DNA of 15,953 nucleotides from Pseudomonadota bacterium (GTDB taxonomy: Bacteria; Pseudomonadota; Gammaproteobacteria; Burkholderiales; SCOH01). The position numbers were made by a program, and so were the translations under genes. Shown piece by piece: positions 1-8,014 of the stretch; the first letter of the stretch is position 1, and each line of letters starts with the position of its first letter. Location of the stretch: the NCBI GenBank assembly GCA_030917985.1, contig JAUPTR010000255.1, forward strand, positions 1 to 15,953, written 5' to 3'. Under the pieces are notes generated by a model. It searched no databases. It saw only the letters and a list, made by a program, of their open reading frames with translations, and was not told the origin of the DNA.

Positions 1-104
1 CACCCACTACCACCGGCCCGGTAATCAATATCGCCGGTGATGATCGGCAGTATCGATATCGTATTTTTACCACCACCATCCCGTTGCGTAACGTGGTCTG
101 GTAG
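1..104 (+). CDS. pilW: PilW family type IV pilus minor pilin, C-terminal end only
   Basis: This is the 3' end of a gene that begins before the window; only the last 33 codons are present, ending in TAG at 102-104. The visible residues end in RYRIFTTTIPLRNVVW. A tail with a TTIPLRN-like block followed by one or two hydrophobic residues is typical of the C-terminus of PilW-family minor pilins. The position immediately before pilX and pilY1 is the standard order in the fimT-pilV-pilW-pilX-pilY1-pilE cluster. PilW is an inner-membrane pseudopilin that helps prime pilus assembly together with PilV, PilX and PilY1. The pilX Shine-Dalgarno overlaps this stop codon, so the two genes are cotranscribed. 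The assignment rests on the tail plus context, because the diagnostic N-terminal prepilin segment is outside the window. Confidence 0.8.
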   Translation, partial: PTTTGPVINIAGDDRQYRYRIFTTTIPLRNVVW

Positions 105-107
105 GAG
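103..107 (+). promoter_or_regulatory. Ribosome binding site of pilX, overlapping the pilW stop
   Basis: AGGAG at 103-107 lies six bases before the ATG at 114 and shares bases with the pilW TAG stop. It fixes the pilX start and suggests translational coupling between the two genes. Confidence 0.7.
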
Positions 108-113
108 CCAATC

Positions 114-740
114 ATGCATGGAAGATATTCATATTCCGGTCGTTACCGGCGCCAGCGCGGTGTGGTGCTGTTTGTCGCCCTGATCGCCGTGCTGATCATG
201 ACCCTGGCAGGGGTGGCAATCATGCGCACCCTCGACAGCAGCAGCACGCTGGGGGGTAATCTGGCCTATCGCCAGGCAGCGCTTTCTCAGGCTGACCGGG
301 GGGTGAATGCAGCGTTTTCCTGGTTGATGGGGGAAGATGCGGCTGATCTCTGGAATGACCAAACCGGCGTTGGTTATCTGTCCAGCAGAACCTTGATCAA
401 CGACTGGACTCAAGCGGCATCCTGGCCGGCAGGTCAGGTTGTGACGCTGCCAGCCATGAATGGTTATACGGTTGATTACCAGATATTCCGCCTTTGCACC
501 GTTGCGGGAGATGCTTCCCAGCCAAATAACCCAGGGGCTGTCAACGCACCAGGGCAGAGCTGTAACACCGTGGCGCCTGGTGCTGGCGCAGGGGGGGGCG
601 ATCTGGGTAATAGCCATGGTTCTGATTCGCCCCAGTTTGCCGGCAACTTGCTGCTGCATTACCAGATTGTTGTTCGGGTAAGCGGCCCTCGCAATACCCG
701 ATCGTATGTTCAAGTTATCGCCAGTCGTGGCGCAAATTGA
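114..740 (+). CDS. pilX: PilX-type minor pilin (type IV pilus assembly)
   Basis: This 208-residue protein has the PilX N-terminal pattern: a short basic leader, then QRGVVLFVALIAVLIMTLAG at about residues 14-33, a hydrophobic helix that spans the inner membrane and packs into the pilus core. The following segment (TLGGNLAYRQAALSQADRGV) is the conserved block of the PilX_N family. The rest is a Gly/Ala/Asn-rich periplasmic domain ending in a beta-like stretch. In Pseudomonas and Neisseria, PilX-like minor pilins form an initiation complex with PilV, PilW and PilY1 and act in pilus assembly and surface adhesion. The start is supported by AGGAG six bases upstream. The gene sits 9 bases after pilW and 39 bases before pilY1, in one operon. 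The canonical class III prepilin cleavage site is not obvious in the short leader, as is common for PilX. Confidence 0.92.
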   Translation: MHGRYSYSGRYRRQRGVVLFVALIAVLIMTLAGVAIMRTLDSSSTLGGNLAYRQAALSQADRGVNAAFSWLMGEDAADLWNDQTGVGYLSSRTLINDWTQAASWPAGQVVTLPAMNGYTVDYQIFRLCTVAGDASQPNNPGAVNAPGQSCNTVAPGAGAGGGDLGNSHGSDSPQFAGNLLLHYQIVVRVSGPRNTRSYVQVIASRGAN

Positions 741-779
741 TGCACAACCGGATATCTCTGTCAGGACAGGAGAGTAATC

Positions 780-3700
780 ATGCATAAATCCTTTAAACGC
801 CGTAGCATGAAATGGGCTTTTGCCGGTTTGATGCTCGTGCCCGGCGGCTTTAACATGGCCGCACTCACCGATCTTGCTGACCTGCCGATTGCAACACTGA
901 TGGCGAGTGGTTCGGCTACTATCAAGCACAATCTGATGTTTACGCTGGATGATTCTGGCAGTATGCAGCAGGATTACACGCCAGATTATGTAAATGATGT
1001 AATGTGCTTTGACTCCAAAGATGACAACGGAAGTATCTCTAATTCGTTAAAGCCTTGTATGCCGGGTGATCCGTTATTTATGAGCCCGGATTTTAATACC
1101 CAGTATTACAATCCGGATATTCGTTATGACCCACCCAAAAAAGCGGATCACTCATCTTATCCTCATGCGGTATTTACTGCGGCTTATCCTGACCCATTCA
1201 ACGTTCAGAAAAAGGGCATGTTACAGGAGAGTATTGCCGGCACAGTTGACCTAAGCAACTCATGGCCAGATCGTTTGTGGTGCGATACAAACAGTGGCGG
1301 TAACTGTTTAAGAAACACCAACGGGTATGATTACCCTAATGATACTTATGCTTATGGCCAGGGTAGAAGCGGCTGCAAAAATTACGATACCTTTTATGGT
1401 GCTGGCTCCAAATGTATTAATTACACAACAACGGTTCCTTATTACTGGCGGATTGTTGAGAGTGAATATTGCACTGATGAAGAGCTGACAAATTGTGGCC
1501 CAACCAAGCAGGTAGGCGTCAGAGAGGTGCCTTCGACCTTGCGTTGGTGTACCGGCTCGACACTTGCCAGTTGCCAGGCACGCAAACTGACGGGTTATAA
1601 TTACCCCAGAAATGTCGGGCAATGGATTACAGGAGTGGCCGCTCAACCAGGGGTTAAGGCACGTTATACCATTACCGTTTCTTCGGTAAGTCGGAATGTA
1701 GCATTCAACGGCACATTGAATGTGAACCTCCAGGCTAATAATGGCACCACATATACTTTCTATAATGGCAACTTTTCTGGCACAACTTCGAGCAATAGTA
1801 GTAGTTCGACCAGAAATAACGATATGGCGTGCAATAAGTTACGCACAAAACTATCCGGGCTTGGCCAGTTCTCCATTAGCTGCAGCGGATCTACCTTGAC
1901 TATTGAAGCAAGTAACATCGGCGCTGGCTATAACGGTGTATTGACTATTACCAAACCCAATAATGTTGGAAGTTGGGCTATTGCTCAAACTGTAAACGGT
2001 AAAGACGCAACGCCTGCTGTTGCCGGTGCTCGATCACAACATTACACCATGCGCCGTTTTAATATTGATACGAATGAGGCTTGGGGTGATAAAGCTCCTG
2101 ACAGAACGGATTGTGCCGGTGTTAAATGTACTTTTGCAGAAGAGTCACGCAATTTTGCCAACTGGTATTCGTATTACCGCACCCGTATGCAGGCAATGAA
2201 AACTGCGGTGTCATTGGCTTTTGATTCACTCGACGACAAACTCAGAATTGGCTTTAATTCGATCAGCTATACCGGTGTAACGAATGGATCAAAATTTCTG
2301 CTGAATGCCCCATTTGATGCTACTCAACGGTCTGCCTGGTATAGCAAGTTGTTTGCCTCTGCGCCAACCAGTTCCACGCCTTTGCGCACATCGCTGAAAA
2401 AAGTGGGCGATATGTTTTCTCTGACATTGGGTGTGAACCCCTATGATCCAGACCCTAACAAGGCCCGCTGCCAGCGCAATTATTCTCTGTTGACGACAGA
2501 CGGCTATTGGAATGACAGCTTTTCCGGTTTTGGTAACCACGATAACAGCCTGAGCGATCCGTTTATCGGCCCACGTTCACTGGGGCGTTATGATGGTGGT
2601 GCCAATGGTGAAACTGATACGCTGGCTGACGTTGCCGCGTATTACTACAAAACGGATCTGGTGCCGGCCATGCCGGATTATGTTGAGTCGCATGGTGAAC
2701 AGGCGACCAAGATCAAGTTCCAGAACATGACAACCCATACGCTGGGCTTGGGCGTGAGCGGGGTGTTGCGCTACACCAAGAATTACGAAAACGCTGGCGA
2801 TTTCAAGAAAATCAAGGATGGTGTGGCTGGGCAGTGTCTGTGGTCGTCAAGCTGCGATTGGCCCAAACCTGTCAGCAACACACTGACGGCAGTGGATGAT
2901 TTGTGGCACGCGGCGGTCAACGGCGGGGGCAAATATTTCAGTGCGCGCAATCCGGGCGATCTGGTATCGGGCATGAAGTCGATTGTTGACGATATCAAGC
3001 GCGAGGTTGGCTCTGGTGCGGCTGCAGCAACCAGTACACCAAACATCACTTCCGCCGACAACTGGGCATTTAGTGCTACATATACCGTAGAGCCGGGCAA
3101 TCAGGACTGGTTTGGTGACCTGGTGGCAGAAAAAATTGATGTGAATAGCGGTGACCTGATTCCTGGTGAGGTTTGGTCAGTTCGTCAATTGTTGCAGGCC
3201 AACAGTACCCGCCGCCTGTTAACCTTTGATAGCAGCGGCGCTGCACCTCGCAGCTTTGCTTGGGGTTCGTTGACGGCAACTGAGCAGGGCTATTTCAGTA
3301 ATAAAGGCTCATTGCTGACCCAGTACGCAACATTGGGGGGCGCCGATCAGACCACTCTGGATAGTGGGGCAAACATGTTTGCCTTTGTTGCAGGAGATCA
3401 AACCGGCATTGGCACTATCTTCCGTAACCGCAACTGGTTGTTGGGCGACATTGTGCACAGCAAACCGGCTTATACACGTGTGCCAAGCCGTGGTTATACC
3501 GATAGTGGCTACAGCAGTTTTGTAAACAGCAAGCTTACCCGTAAGGGGGCATTGTATGTAGGCGCCAACGACGGCATGATTCATGCCTTCGAGGGTAACA
3601 CCGGGCAAGAACTGTGGGCATACGTGCCGAAGATGGTGATGCCTAACCTGTTCCGTCTGGCAGAAAAATCATACGCTACCAACCATCGGTTTTTTGTTGA

Positions 3701-4934
3701 TGGCGAATCGATTGTTGCGGATGCAAAACTCAGTGGTGGCTGGAAAACCCTGTATGTAACCGGTATGGGTAAAGGCGCGCGCGGCTTTGTTGCGCTGGAC
3801 GTGACTGACCCGGACAACCCGGTGCCCTTGTGGGAGTTCTGCCATGATGCCTCTCTGTGTAATGTAACCGACCCGGATGTTGGGTATTCCTTCGGCAACC
3901 CGATCCTGACCAAATGGAAACCCGGTACTGCAGCCGCAAAATGGGTGGTGATTGTGAGTTCGGGTTACAACAATGTTTCGCCGGGCAATGGTCAGGGCTG
4001 GCTTTATATGCTGGATGCAGAAACCGGAGCAATTCTCAGCAAAACCTCTACTGGCACTGGTTCTACAACGACACCCAGTGGCCTGGGGCGCATCAACGCA
4101 TGGGTGGAATACCCGTATCAGGACAATACTGCCCTGTATGTTTATGGCGGTGATCTGAATGGTGATGTATGGCGCTTTGATCTGACGGCAACGCCGTCCG
4201 GTGGTTCACCTAGCCAGGTTCCGTTTATCCGTTTCACGTCTTTCCTCAACGAAACGGGCGCCGGGCAGCGCCAGCCTGTTACTACCAAACCAGAACTGGT
4301 GCTGTGTGGTGGGTATCGTATGGTGTTGTTTGGTACCGGGCGCTTGCTGGGGCAGCCGGATATCCTGAACAAAGAGGTGCAGTCTATTTATGGTCTGGTG
4401 GATCACGGCAATACGATTGGTACCGGGGCTAATCCGAGTGCACGTAACTGGGATTTGGTGCGTCAGTCAACTAATCTGGTTTTTGATGTTAACGGAAATG
4501 TGAATGTTGGGCTGTCTACCTACACAAATAATTTCGTGAATCCGGCACCTGGCCAAGATAACGGATGGTTTATGGACTTATCTGCGGGGCAGCGTGTGAA
4601 TATTGATCCGTTAGTTGGCCTTGGTACGTTGGTTATGACTGCAAATGATCCCGATGCTGCCTCCTCCAATTCTGCTAGTTGCGTTCAGTCTGGTTCGAGC
4701 GTTACATATATGTTGGCTGCTTGCTCGGGGGCGTTGCTGGGCGATGCCGCTTCCGCTTCCGCAGCCGCCTATAAGTCTGATAGCAAGGCAGGTCATACAG
4801 CGTTCCAGCTTCCTGATGGCCGTTTGTTTCTGCTAGATGTTTACACGTCAGGGCGTAAGCAAGTAAAGGCGTTTCCCCCTCCAGCGCAAAACTCTTCTGG
4901 CCAGCGCGTTTCGTGGCGAGAACTGATCCAGTAA
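780..4934 (+). CDS. pilY1: PilY1 type IV pilus tip adhesin / assembly factor
   Basis: This protein of 1384 residues is within the usual size range of PilY1/PilC proteins. A signal-peptide-like start (basic residues, then a hydrophobic stretch to about residue 28) predicts export. A von Willebrand A-like region begins near residue 50; DDSGS at 57-61 gives the D-x-S-x-S metal site (D57, S59, S61). The C-terminal half carries the PilC/PilY1 beta-propeller domain: GDIVHSKP from residue 889, GALYVGANDGMIHAFEG soon after, DVTDPDNPVPLW from 1007 and GGDLNGDVWRFDL from 1123. PilY1 sits at the pilus tip, promotes extension and takes part in adhesion and surface sensing. Residues roughly 50-480 are Asn/Ser/Thr/Tyr-rich and encoded by visibly more AT-rich DNA than the propeller half, which suggests a variable or transferred N-terminal module. 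Three C-x7-C pairs occur at C168/C176, C231/C239 and C257/C265. AGGAG upstream supports the ATG at 780. Confidence 0.95.
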   Translation: MHKSFKRRSMKWAFAGLMLVPGGFNMAALTDLADLPIATLMASGSATIKHNLMFTLDDSGSMQQDYTPDYVNDVMCFDSKDDNGSISNSLKPCMPGDPLFMSPDFNTQYYNPDIRYDPPKKADHSSYPHAVFTAAYPDPFNVQKKGMLQESIAGTVDLSNSWPDRLWCDTNSGGNCLRNTNGYDYPNDTYAYGQGRSGCKNYDTFYGAGSKCINYTTTVPYYWRIVESEYCTDEELTNCGPTKQVGVREVPSTLRWCTGSTLASCQARKLTGYNYPRNVGQWITGVAAQPGVKARYTITVSSVSRNVAFNGTLNVNLQANNGTTYTFYNGNFSGTTSSNSSSSTRNNDMACNKLRTKLSGLGQFSISCSGSTLTIEASNIGAGYNGVLTITKPNNVGSWAIAQTVNGKDATPAVAGARSQHYTMRRFNIDTNEAWGDKAPDRTDCAGVKCTFAEESRNFANWYSYYRTRMQAMKTAVSLAFDSLDDKLRIGFNSISYTGVTNGSKFLLNAPFDATQRSAWYSKLFASAPTSSTPLRTSLKKVGDMFSLTLGVNPYDPDPNKARCQRNYSLLTTDGYWNDSFSGFGNHDNSLSDPFIGPRSLGRYDGGANGETDTLADVAAYYYKTDLVPAMPDYVESHGEQATKIKFQNMTTHTLGLGVSGVLRYTKNYENAGDFKKIKDGVAGQCLWSSSCDWPKPVSNTLTAVDDLWHAAVNGGGKYFSARNPGDLVSGMKSIVDDIKREVGSGAAAATSTPNITSADNWAFSATYTVEPGNQDWFGDLVAEKIDVNSGDLIPGEVWSVRQLLQANSTRRLLTFDSSGAAPRSFAWGSLTATEQGYFSNKGSLLTQYATLGGADQTTLDSGANMFAFVAGDQTGIGTIFRNRNWLLGDIVHSKPAYTRVPSRGYTDSGYSSFVNSKLTRKGALYVGANDGMIHAFEGNTGQELWAYVPKMVMPNLFRLAEKSYATNHRFFVDGESIVADAKLSGGWKTLYVTGMGKGARGFVALDVTDPDNPVPLWEFCHDASLCNVTDPDVGYSFGNPILTKWKPGTAAAKWVVIVSSGYNNVSPGNGQGWLYMLDAETGAILSKTSTGTGSTTTPSGLGRINAWVEYPYQDNTALYVYGGDLNGDVWRFDLTATPSGGSPSQVPFIRFTSFLNETGAGQRQPVTTKPELVLCGGYRMVLFGTGRLLGQPDILNKEVQSIYGLVDHGNTIGTGANPSARNWDLVRQSTNLVFDVNGNVNVGLSTYTNNFVNPAPGQDNGWFMDLSAGQRVNIDPLVGLGTLVMTANDPDAASSNSASCVQSGSSVTYMLAACSGALLGDAASASAAAYKSDSKAGHTAFQLPDGRLFLLDVYTSGRKQVKAFPPPAQNSSGQRVSWRELIQ

Positions 4935-4945
4935 GTGATTCCTGC

Positions 4946-4978
4946 CGTGCCCCTGTAAACACAGGGGCACGATTTTTT
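4946..4978 (+). terminator. Rho-independent terminator after pilY1
   Basis: A perfect 11-base-pair stem (4946-4956 with 4961-4971, CGTGCCCCTGT and its complement) encloses an AAAC loop and is followed by A and six T residues (4973-4978). It begins 11 bases after the pilY1 stop and closes the minor-pilin operon. It also shows that no pilE gene follows in the same transcript here. Confidence 0.93.
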
Positions 4979-5109
4979 CTGCAGCACGATTCTGTTGTGC
5001 CGGTTTTTGCGGACTACGCAGTGTTGGCTTTGTCTGGCCGATTCGCGAGTTGTGTGTGTTTGCCGCTATACTGTTGCGCTTGTTATTTGTTTCGCGGTTG
5101 TTTTTGTTC

Positions 5110-6228
5110 ATGTCCCAACACGTTTTTTCTCCCGACGCTGACGCTGATTTGTCGCCCTCGGCGTGGTATGCAGCCGCCTCTCTTCGCGAGGGTTTCATTG
5201 CTGACCATGCGCAGGCCAAAGCCATTGAATATCTTCAGGCTTTGTATGAAATGTTGCTCGCTTTCAAACGTAAGCGTCATCGCCCGTTTGGCAAGCTGTT
5301 GCCAACACCGGATATTCCGCGTGGCTTGTATTTCTGGGGTGGGGTAGGGCGGGGCAAATCATTCCTGATGGATTCGTTTTATTCCTGCGTGCCATATCGC
5401 CGCAAGCGGCGCATTCATTTTCACCATTTCATGCAGGAGGTGCACGCCGAACTGCGCACGCTGGTGAACGAAGCCGATCCGCTGCTGACTGTGGCAAAGC
5501 GGATTGCTGCCAAATATCGCCTGATCTGTTTTGATGAGTTTCATGTGAGTGATATCGCCGACGCGATGATCCTCGGGCGACTGCTGAAGGCACTGTTTGA
5601 ACTTGGTGTGGTGTTTGTGATGACGTCCAACTACCCGCCCCAGGCTTTGTATCCTGACGGTTTGCAGCGCAACAATTTTTTGCCGACGATTGATTTGCTG
5701 TTGCAAATGCTCACGGTGGTGAATGTGGATGGCGGCCATGACTATCGTCTGCGTAGCCTGACACGGAGCGAAACGTATATCTCACCAATTGATCCGCAAA
5801 CCGATCAGAGATTAAAGGACGTTTTCGAGGATATTGCCGATGGCCCTGACCTGAAGCCGGAAATCGAGATTGCCGGACGCAAGATCAAGGCCCGGCGGCA
5901 TGCACGCGGCATTATCTGGTTCAATTTTAATGATATTTGCGGTAGCGCCCGTGCGCAGACCGATTATCTGGACATTGCCCGGGAATACCACACGGTGATC
6001 ATCGCCAATATTCCCCGTTTGGCGCCAGGCAATGCATCTGAGGCAAGGCGCTTTACCTGGCTGGTGGATGTCTTTTATGACTGCAGGGTTAAATTGTTGA
6101 TATCGGCTGAGGTTCAGCCAGATCTGATCTATACCGATGGCGTGCAATCCGGCGAGTTTTTCCGCACGGCCAGCCGCCTGCAGGAAATGCAGTCGGTTGA
6201 GTATCTGGGATTGGCGCATATTTCCTGA
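5110..6228 (+). CDS. zapE: Cell division protein ZapE (AFG1-like P-loop ATPase)
   Basis: The protein belongs to the AFG1/ZapE AAA-like ATPase family. ZapE associates with the Z-ring under stress in Escherichia coli; mitochondrial relatives help with turnover of inner-membrane proteins. Starting at the ATG at 5110 gives 372 residues, close to the roughly 375 of E. coli ZapE. The Walker A motif is GGVGRGKS at residues 77-84, within LYFWGGVGRGKSFLMDSFY. The Walker B motif is RLICFDEFHVSD, with D142 and E143. FVMTSNYPP and the C-terminal RLxWLVDVFYD-type block are also family hallmarks. The frame is open upstream to 5050, but the extra 20 residues form a hydrophobic stretch not expected in this cytoplasmic family, so 5110 is preferred despite no clear Shine-Dalgarno. 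A -10-like TATACT at 5067-5072 lacks a convincing -35. The stop overlaps the next start by one base. Confidence 0.93.
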   Translation: MSQHVFSPDADADLSPSAWYAAASLREGFIADHAQAKAIEYLQALYEMLLAFKRKRHRPFGKLLPTPDIPRGLYFWGGVGRGKSFLMDSFYSCVPYRRKRRIHFHHFMQEVHAELRTLVNEADPLLTVAKRIAAKYRLICFDEFHVSDIADAMILGRLLKALFELGVVFVMTSNYPPQALYPDGLQRNNFLPTIDLLLQMLTVVNVDGGHDYRLRSLTRSETYISPIDPQTDQRLKDVFEDIADGPDLKPEIEIAGRKIKARRHARGIIWFNFNDICGSARAQTDYLDIAREYHTVIIANIPRLAPGNASEARRFTWLVDVFYDCRVKLLISAEVQPDLIYTDGVQSGEFFRTASRLQEMQSVEYLGLAHIS

Positions 6229-7079
6229 TGGCACATTTTGTTGTCGCAGGTGGCACTTCGCTGGTTGGTGCTTACCTCTTGCCACTATTGGCCGCTCAAG
6301 GCTACACAGTAGATGCCATCAGCCGCAGCTGTGAGGCGGGCGCTCGGGCAGGGATTTGCTGGCGTTGTGCGTCGCTTGATCCTGACGAGTTTGCCCGGCT
6401 TGATCTTGGCCATGATTATATATACGTACATCTTGCCCCGTTATGGCTGTTGACGCCGATTATCCCCGTGCTGAAACAACGAGGTGTTTCCAGGATTATT
6501 GCCTTCAGTTCCACCAGTGTTGTGTCCAAGCAGGGATCGGCACATCCTTTGGAGCGGGCGCTGGTGGCCCGGCTGGAGCAGGCAGAGCAAGCCTTGATCG
6601 ATTCTGGTTTTGATGGCTGGACTATTGTGCGGCCGACATTGATCTATGCCGCCGGCGCAGACAAAAATGTGGCTTTGATTGCCAGCTTTATCAGGCGTTT
6701 GGGTGTATTTGCCCTGATCGGTGCAGCAAAGGGGCTGCGGCAACCCGTTCATGCACAGGATCTGGCGCGGGCGGTTGTGGCAATTCTTGAAAGCCGGCAG
6801 ACGCTGCAGCGGGTGTATTGCCTGAGCGGTGGTGAAACCCTGAGTTACAGGGCGATGGTGGAACGCATATTTCATGCATTGCACCGCACCCCGAGAATTG
6901 TCAGTGTTCCGGTGCCGTTGTTTGCTGCCATGCTTGCGGTGGCGCGATGTCTGCCGCGATTTCGCCACTTGCACATGCAGATGGCCTATCGAATGAATCA
7001 TGATCTGTGTTTTGATCATGATCAGGCCAGCCAAGATTTTGGCTATGCGCCACGAAAATTTGACCGCCCTCTGGAATAG
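6228..7079 (+). CDS. Atypical NAD(P)-binding SDR / epimerase-like protein
   Basis: This 283-residue Rossmann-fold protein resembles extended or atypical short-chain dehydrogenases (NAD-dependent epimerase/dehydratase-like). FVVAGGTSLVGAYLL at residues 4-18 supplies the dinucleotide-binding turn, but as GGTSLVG: the middle glycine of the usual G-x-x-G-x-x-G is Ser. A beta-strand block (RIIAFSSTSVV), TIVRPTLIY and the PVHAQDLARAVVAIL segment match the fold. No Y-x-x-x-K catalytic pair is visible at the expected place after the SST block, where the sequence reads ALVARLEQAEQAL, so a classical redox or epimerase reaction is doubtful; a binding, assembly or atypical reductase role is possible. The ATG overlaps the zapE TGA by one base (TGATG), giving translational coupling, and the glycosyltransferase gene follows after 2 bases. 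The substrate cannot be inferred. Confidence 0.82.
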   Translation: MAHFVVAGGTSLVGAYLLPLLAAQGYTVDAISRSCEAGARAGICWRCASLDPDEFARLDLGHDYIYVHLAPLWLLTPIIPVLKQRGVSRIIAFSSTSVVSKQGSAHPLERALVARLEQAEQALIDSGFDGWTIVRPTLIYAAGADKNVALIASFIRRLGVFALIGAAKGLRQPVHAQDLARAVVAILESRQTLQRVYCLSGGETLSYRAMVERIFHALHRTPRIVSVPVPLFAAMLAVARCLPRFRHLHMQMAYRMNHDLCFDHDQASQDFGYAPRKFDRPLE

Positions 7080-7081
7080 CC

Positions 7082-8014
7082 TTGTCCACACCAAGCTGTA
7101 TTCATATTGTCATCGTCAACTATAACGCTGGCTCTCGTTTGCGCGATTGCGTAGTGTCTGCACTGCAGTCTGACTGTGAGGTGAGGGTGTGGGTGTCCGA
7201 TAATGGTTCTGATGACGATAGCCTGGCTTTGTTGCGGCAAGCCACACCCAACGAAGCCAGACTGAATATTGTTGAAAATCATGCCAACCTGGGCTTCGCC
7301 AAGGGCAATAACCGCATCCTGCCTTTGTTGCCGGAATCCGAATTCATCCTGTTTTTGAACCCCGATTGCCTGTTGCGGCCTGACACCATCAGCAGGATGT
7401 GTTCAGCCATGAATGAGCACCCGCAAGCGGGAATGGCAAGTTGCCTGATCGTGAATCCGGACGGCAGCGAACAGCGGGGGTGTCGGCGTACCTTGCCCAC
7501 GCCATGGCAGTCGCTGGTGCAAGTGTTGCAGTTGCAGAGGCTGTTTCCGGCCTCGAGCCTGTTTCGCTCATTCAACCTTACCGACACACCCCTGCCGGAC
7601 AAGCCAACTCCGGTTGAAGCTACATCCGGTGCATTCATGCTGGTGCGTAGCTCAGCCCTGGAACGTGTCGGACCGCTGGATGAGGGGTATTTTCTGCATT
7701 GTGAGGATATCGACTGGTGTGCTCGCTTTGCCGGTCAAGGTTATCAGTTGCTGTTTGTTCCCGATGTACGGATCACCCATTATCAAGGCAGTTGCAGCAA
7801 GCGACATCCATTCAGGGTTGAGTGGCATAAACATCGCGGTATGCTGCGTTTCTACCGCAAGTTTTATGCACAGCGGTATCCGTTGCCATTGATGTGGGCC
7901 GTATATTCAATGGTGATACTACGCCTGACCGTGCTTGCCTGCCTGTTTCTGGGCCGGCGGATTGTTCCGGGTATGCGTCGTGATCAGCGGGAAGACGTTT
8001 CGTCTGCTTCGTAA
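7082..8014 (+). CDS. Family 2 glycosyltransferase (rhamnosyltransferase-like), TTG start
   Basis: The product (310 residues) is a GT-A fold glycosyltransferase of family 2. The N-terminal strand IHIVIVNYNAGSRLRDCV and the WVSDNGSDD block bind the nucleotide sugar. FLNPDCLL is the D-x-D-like metal-binding region. GAFMLVRSSALERVGPLDEG followed by HCEDIDWCARF contains the usual acceptor/catalytic ED motif. These blocks resemble those of dTDP-rhamnosyl and other cell-envelope transferases. A hydrophobic segment near the C-terminus (about residues 270-292) could hold it at the membrane. The start is inferred as TTG at 7082: the frame is closed by a stop at 7061 and no ATG or GTG lies before the conserved N-terminal strand. 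It lies 2 bases after the SDR-like gene, so both probably modify the same surface glycan. Its 3' end overlaps the convergent lifO gene by 31 bases. Confidence 0.88.
   Translation: MSTPSCIHIVIVNYNAGSRLRDCVVSALQSDCEVRVWVSDNGSDDDSLALLRQATPNEARLNIVENHANLGFAKGNNRILPLLPESEFILFLNPDCLLRPDTISRMCSAMNEHPQAGMASCLIVNPDGSEQRGCRRTLPTPWQSLVQVLQLQRLFPASSLFRSFNLTDTPLPDKPTPVEATSGAFMLVRSSALERVGPLDEGYFLHCEDIDWCARFAGQGYQLLFVPDVRITHYQGSCSKRHPFRVEWHKHRGMLRFYRKFYAQRYPLPLMWAVYSMVILRLTVLACLFLGRRIVPGMRRDQREDVSSAS

Noticed and set aside
129..929. 266-codon minus-strand open frame across pilX and the pilY1 start
   Set aside because: It is antisense to two recognised genes, with a composition (Cys/His/Arg-rich) unlike a real protein and no motif.
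5050..5109. 20-residue hydrophobic extension of ZapE
   Set aside because: The length from 5110 matches the family, and the extension would overlap the candidate -10 region; a signal anchor is not expected for ZapE.
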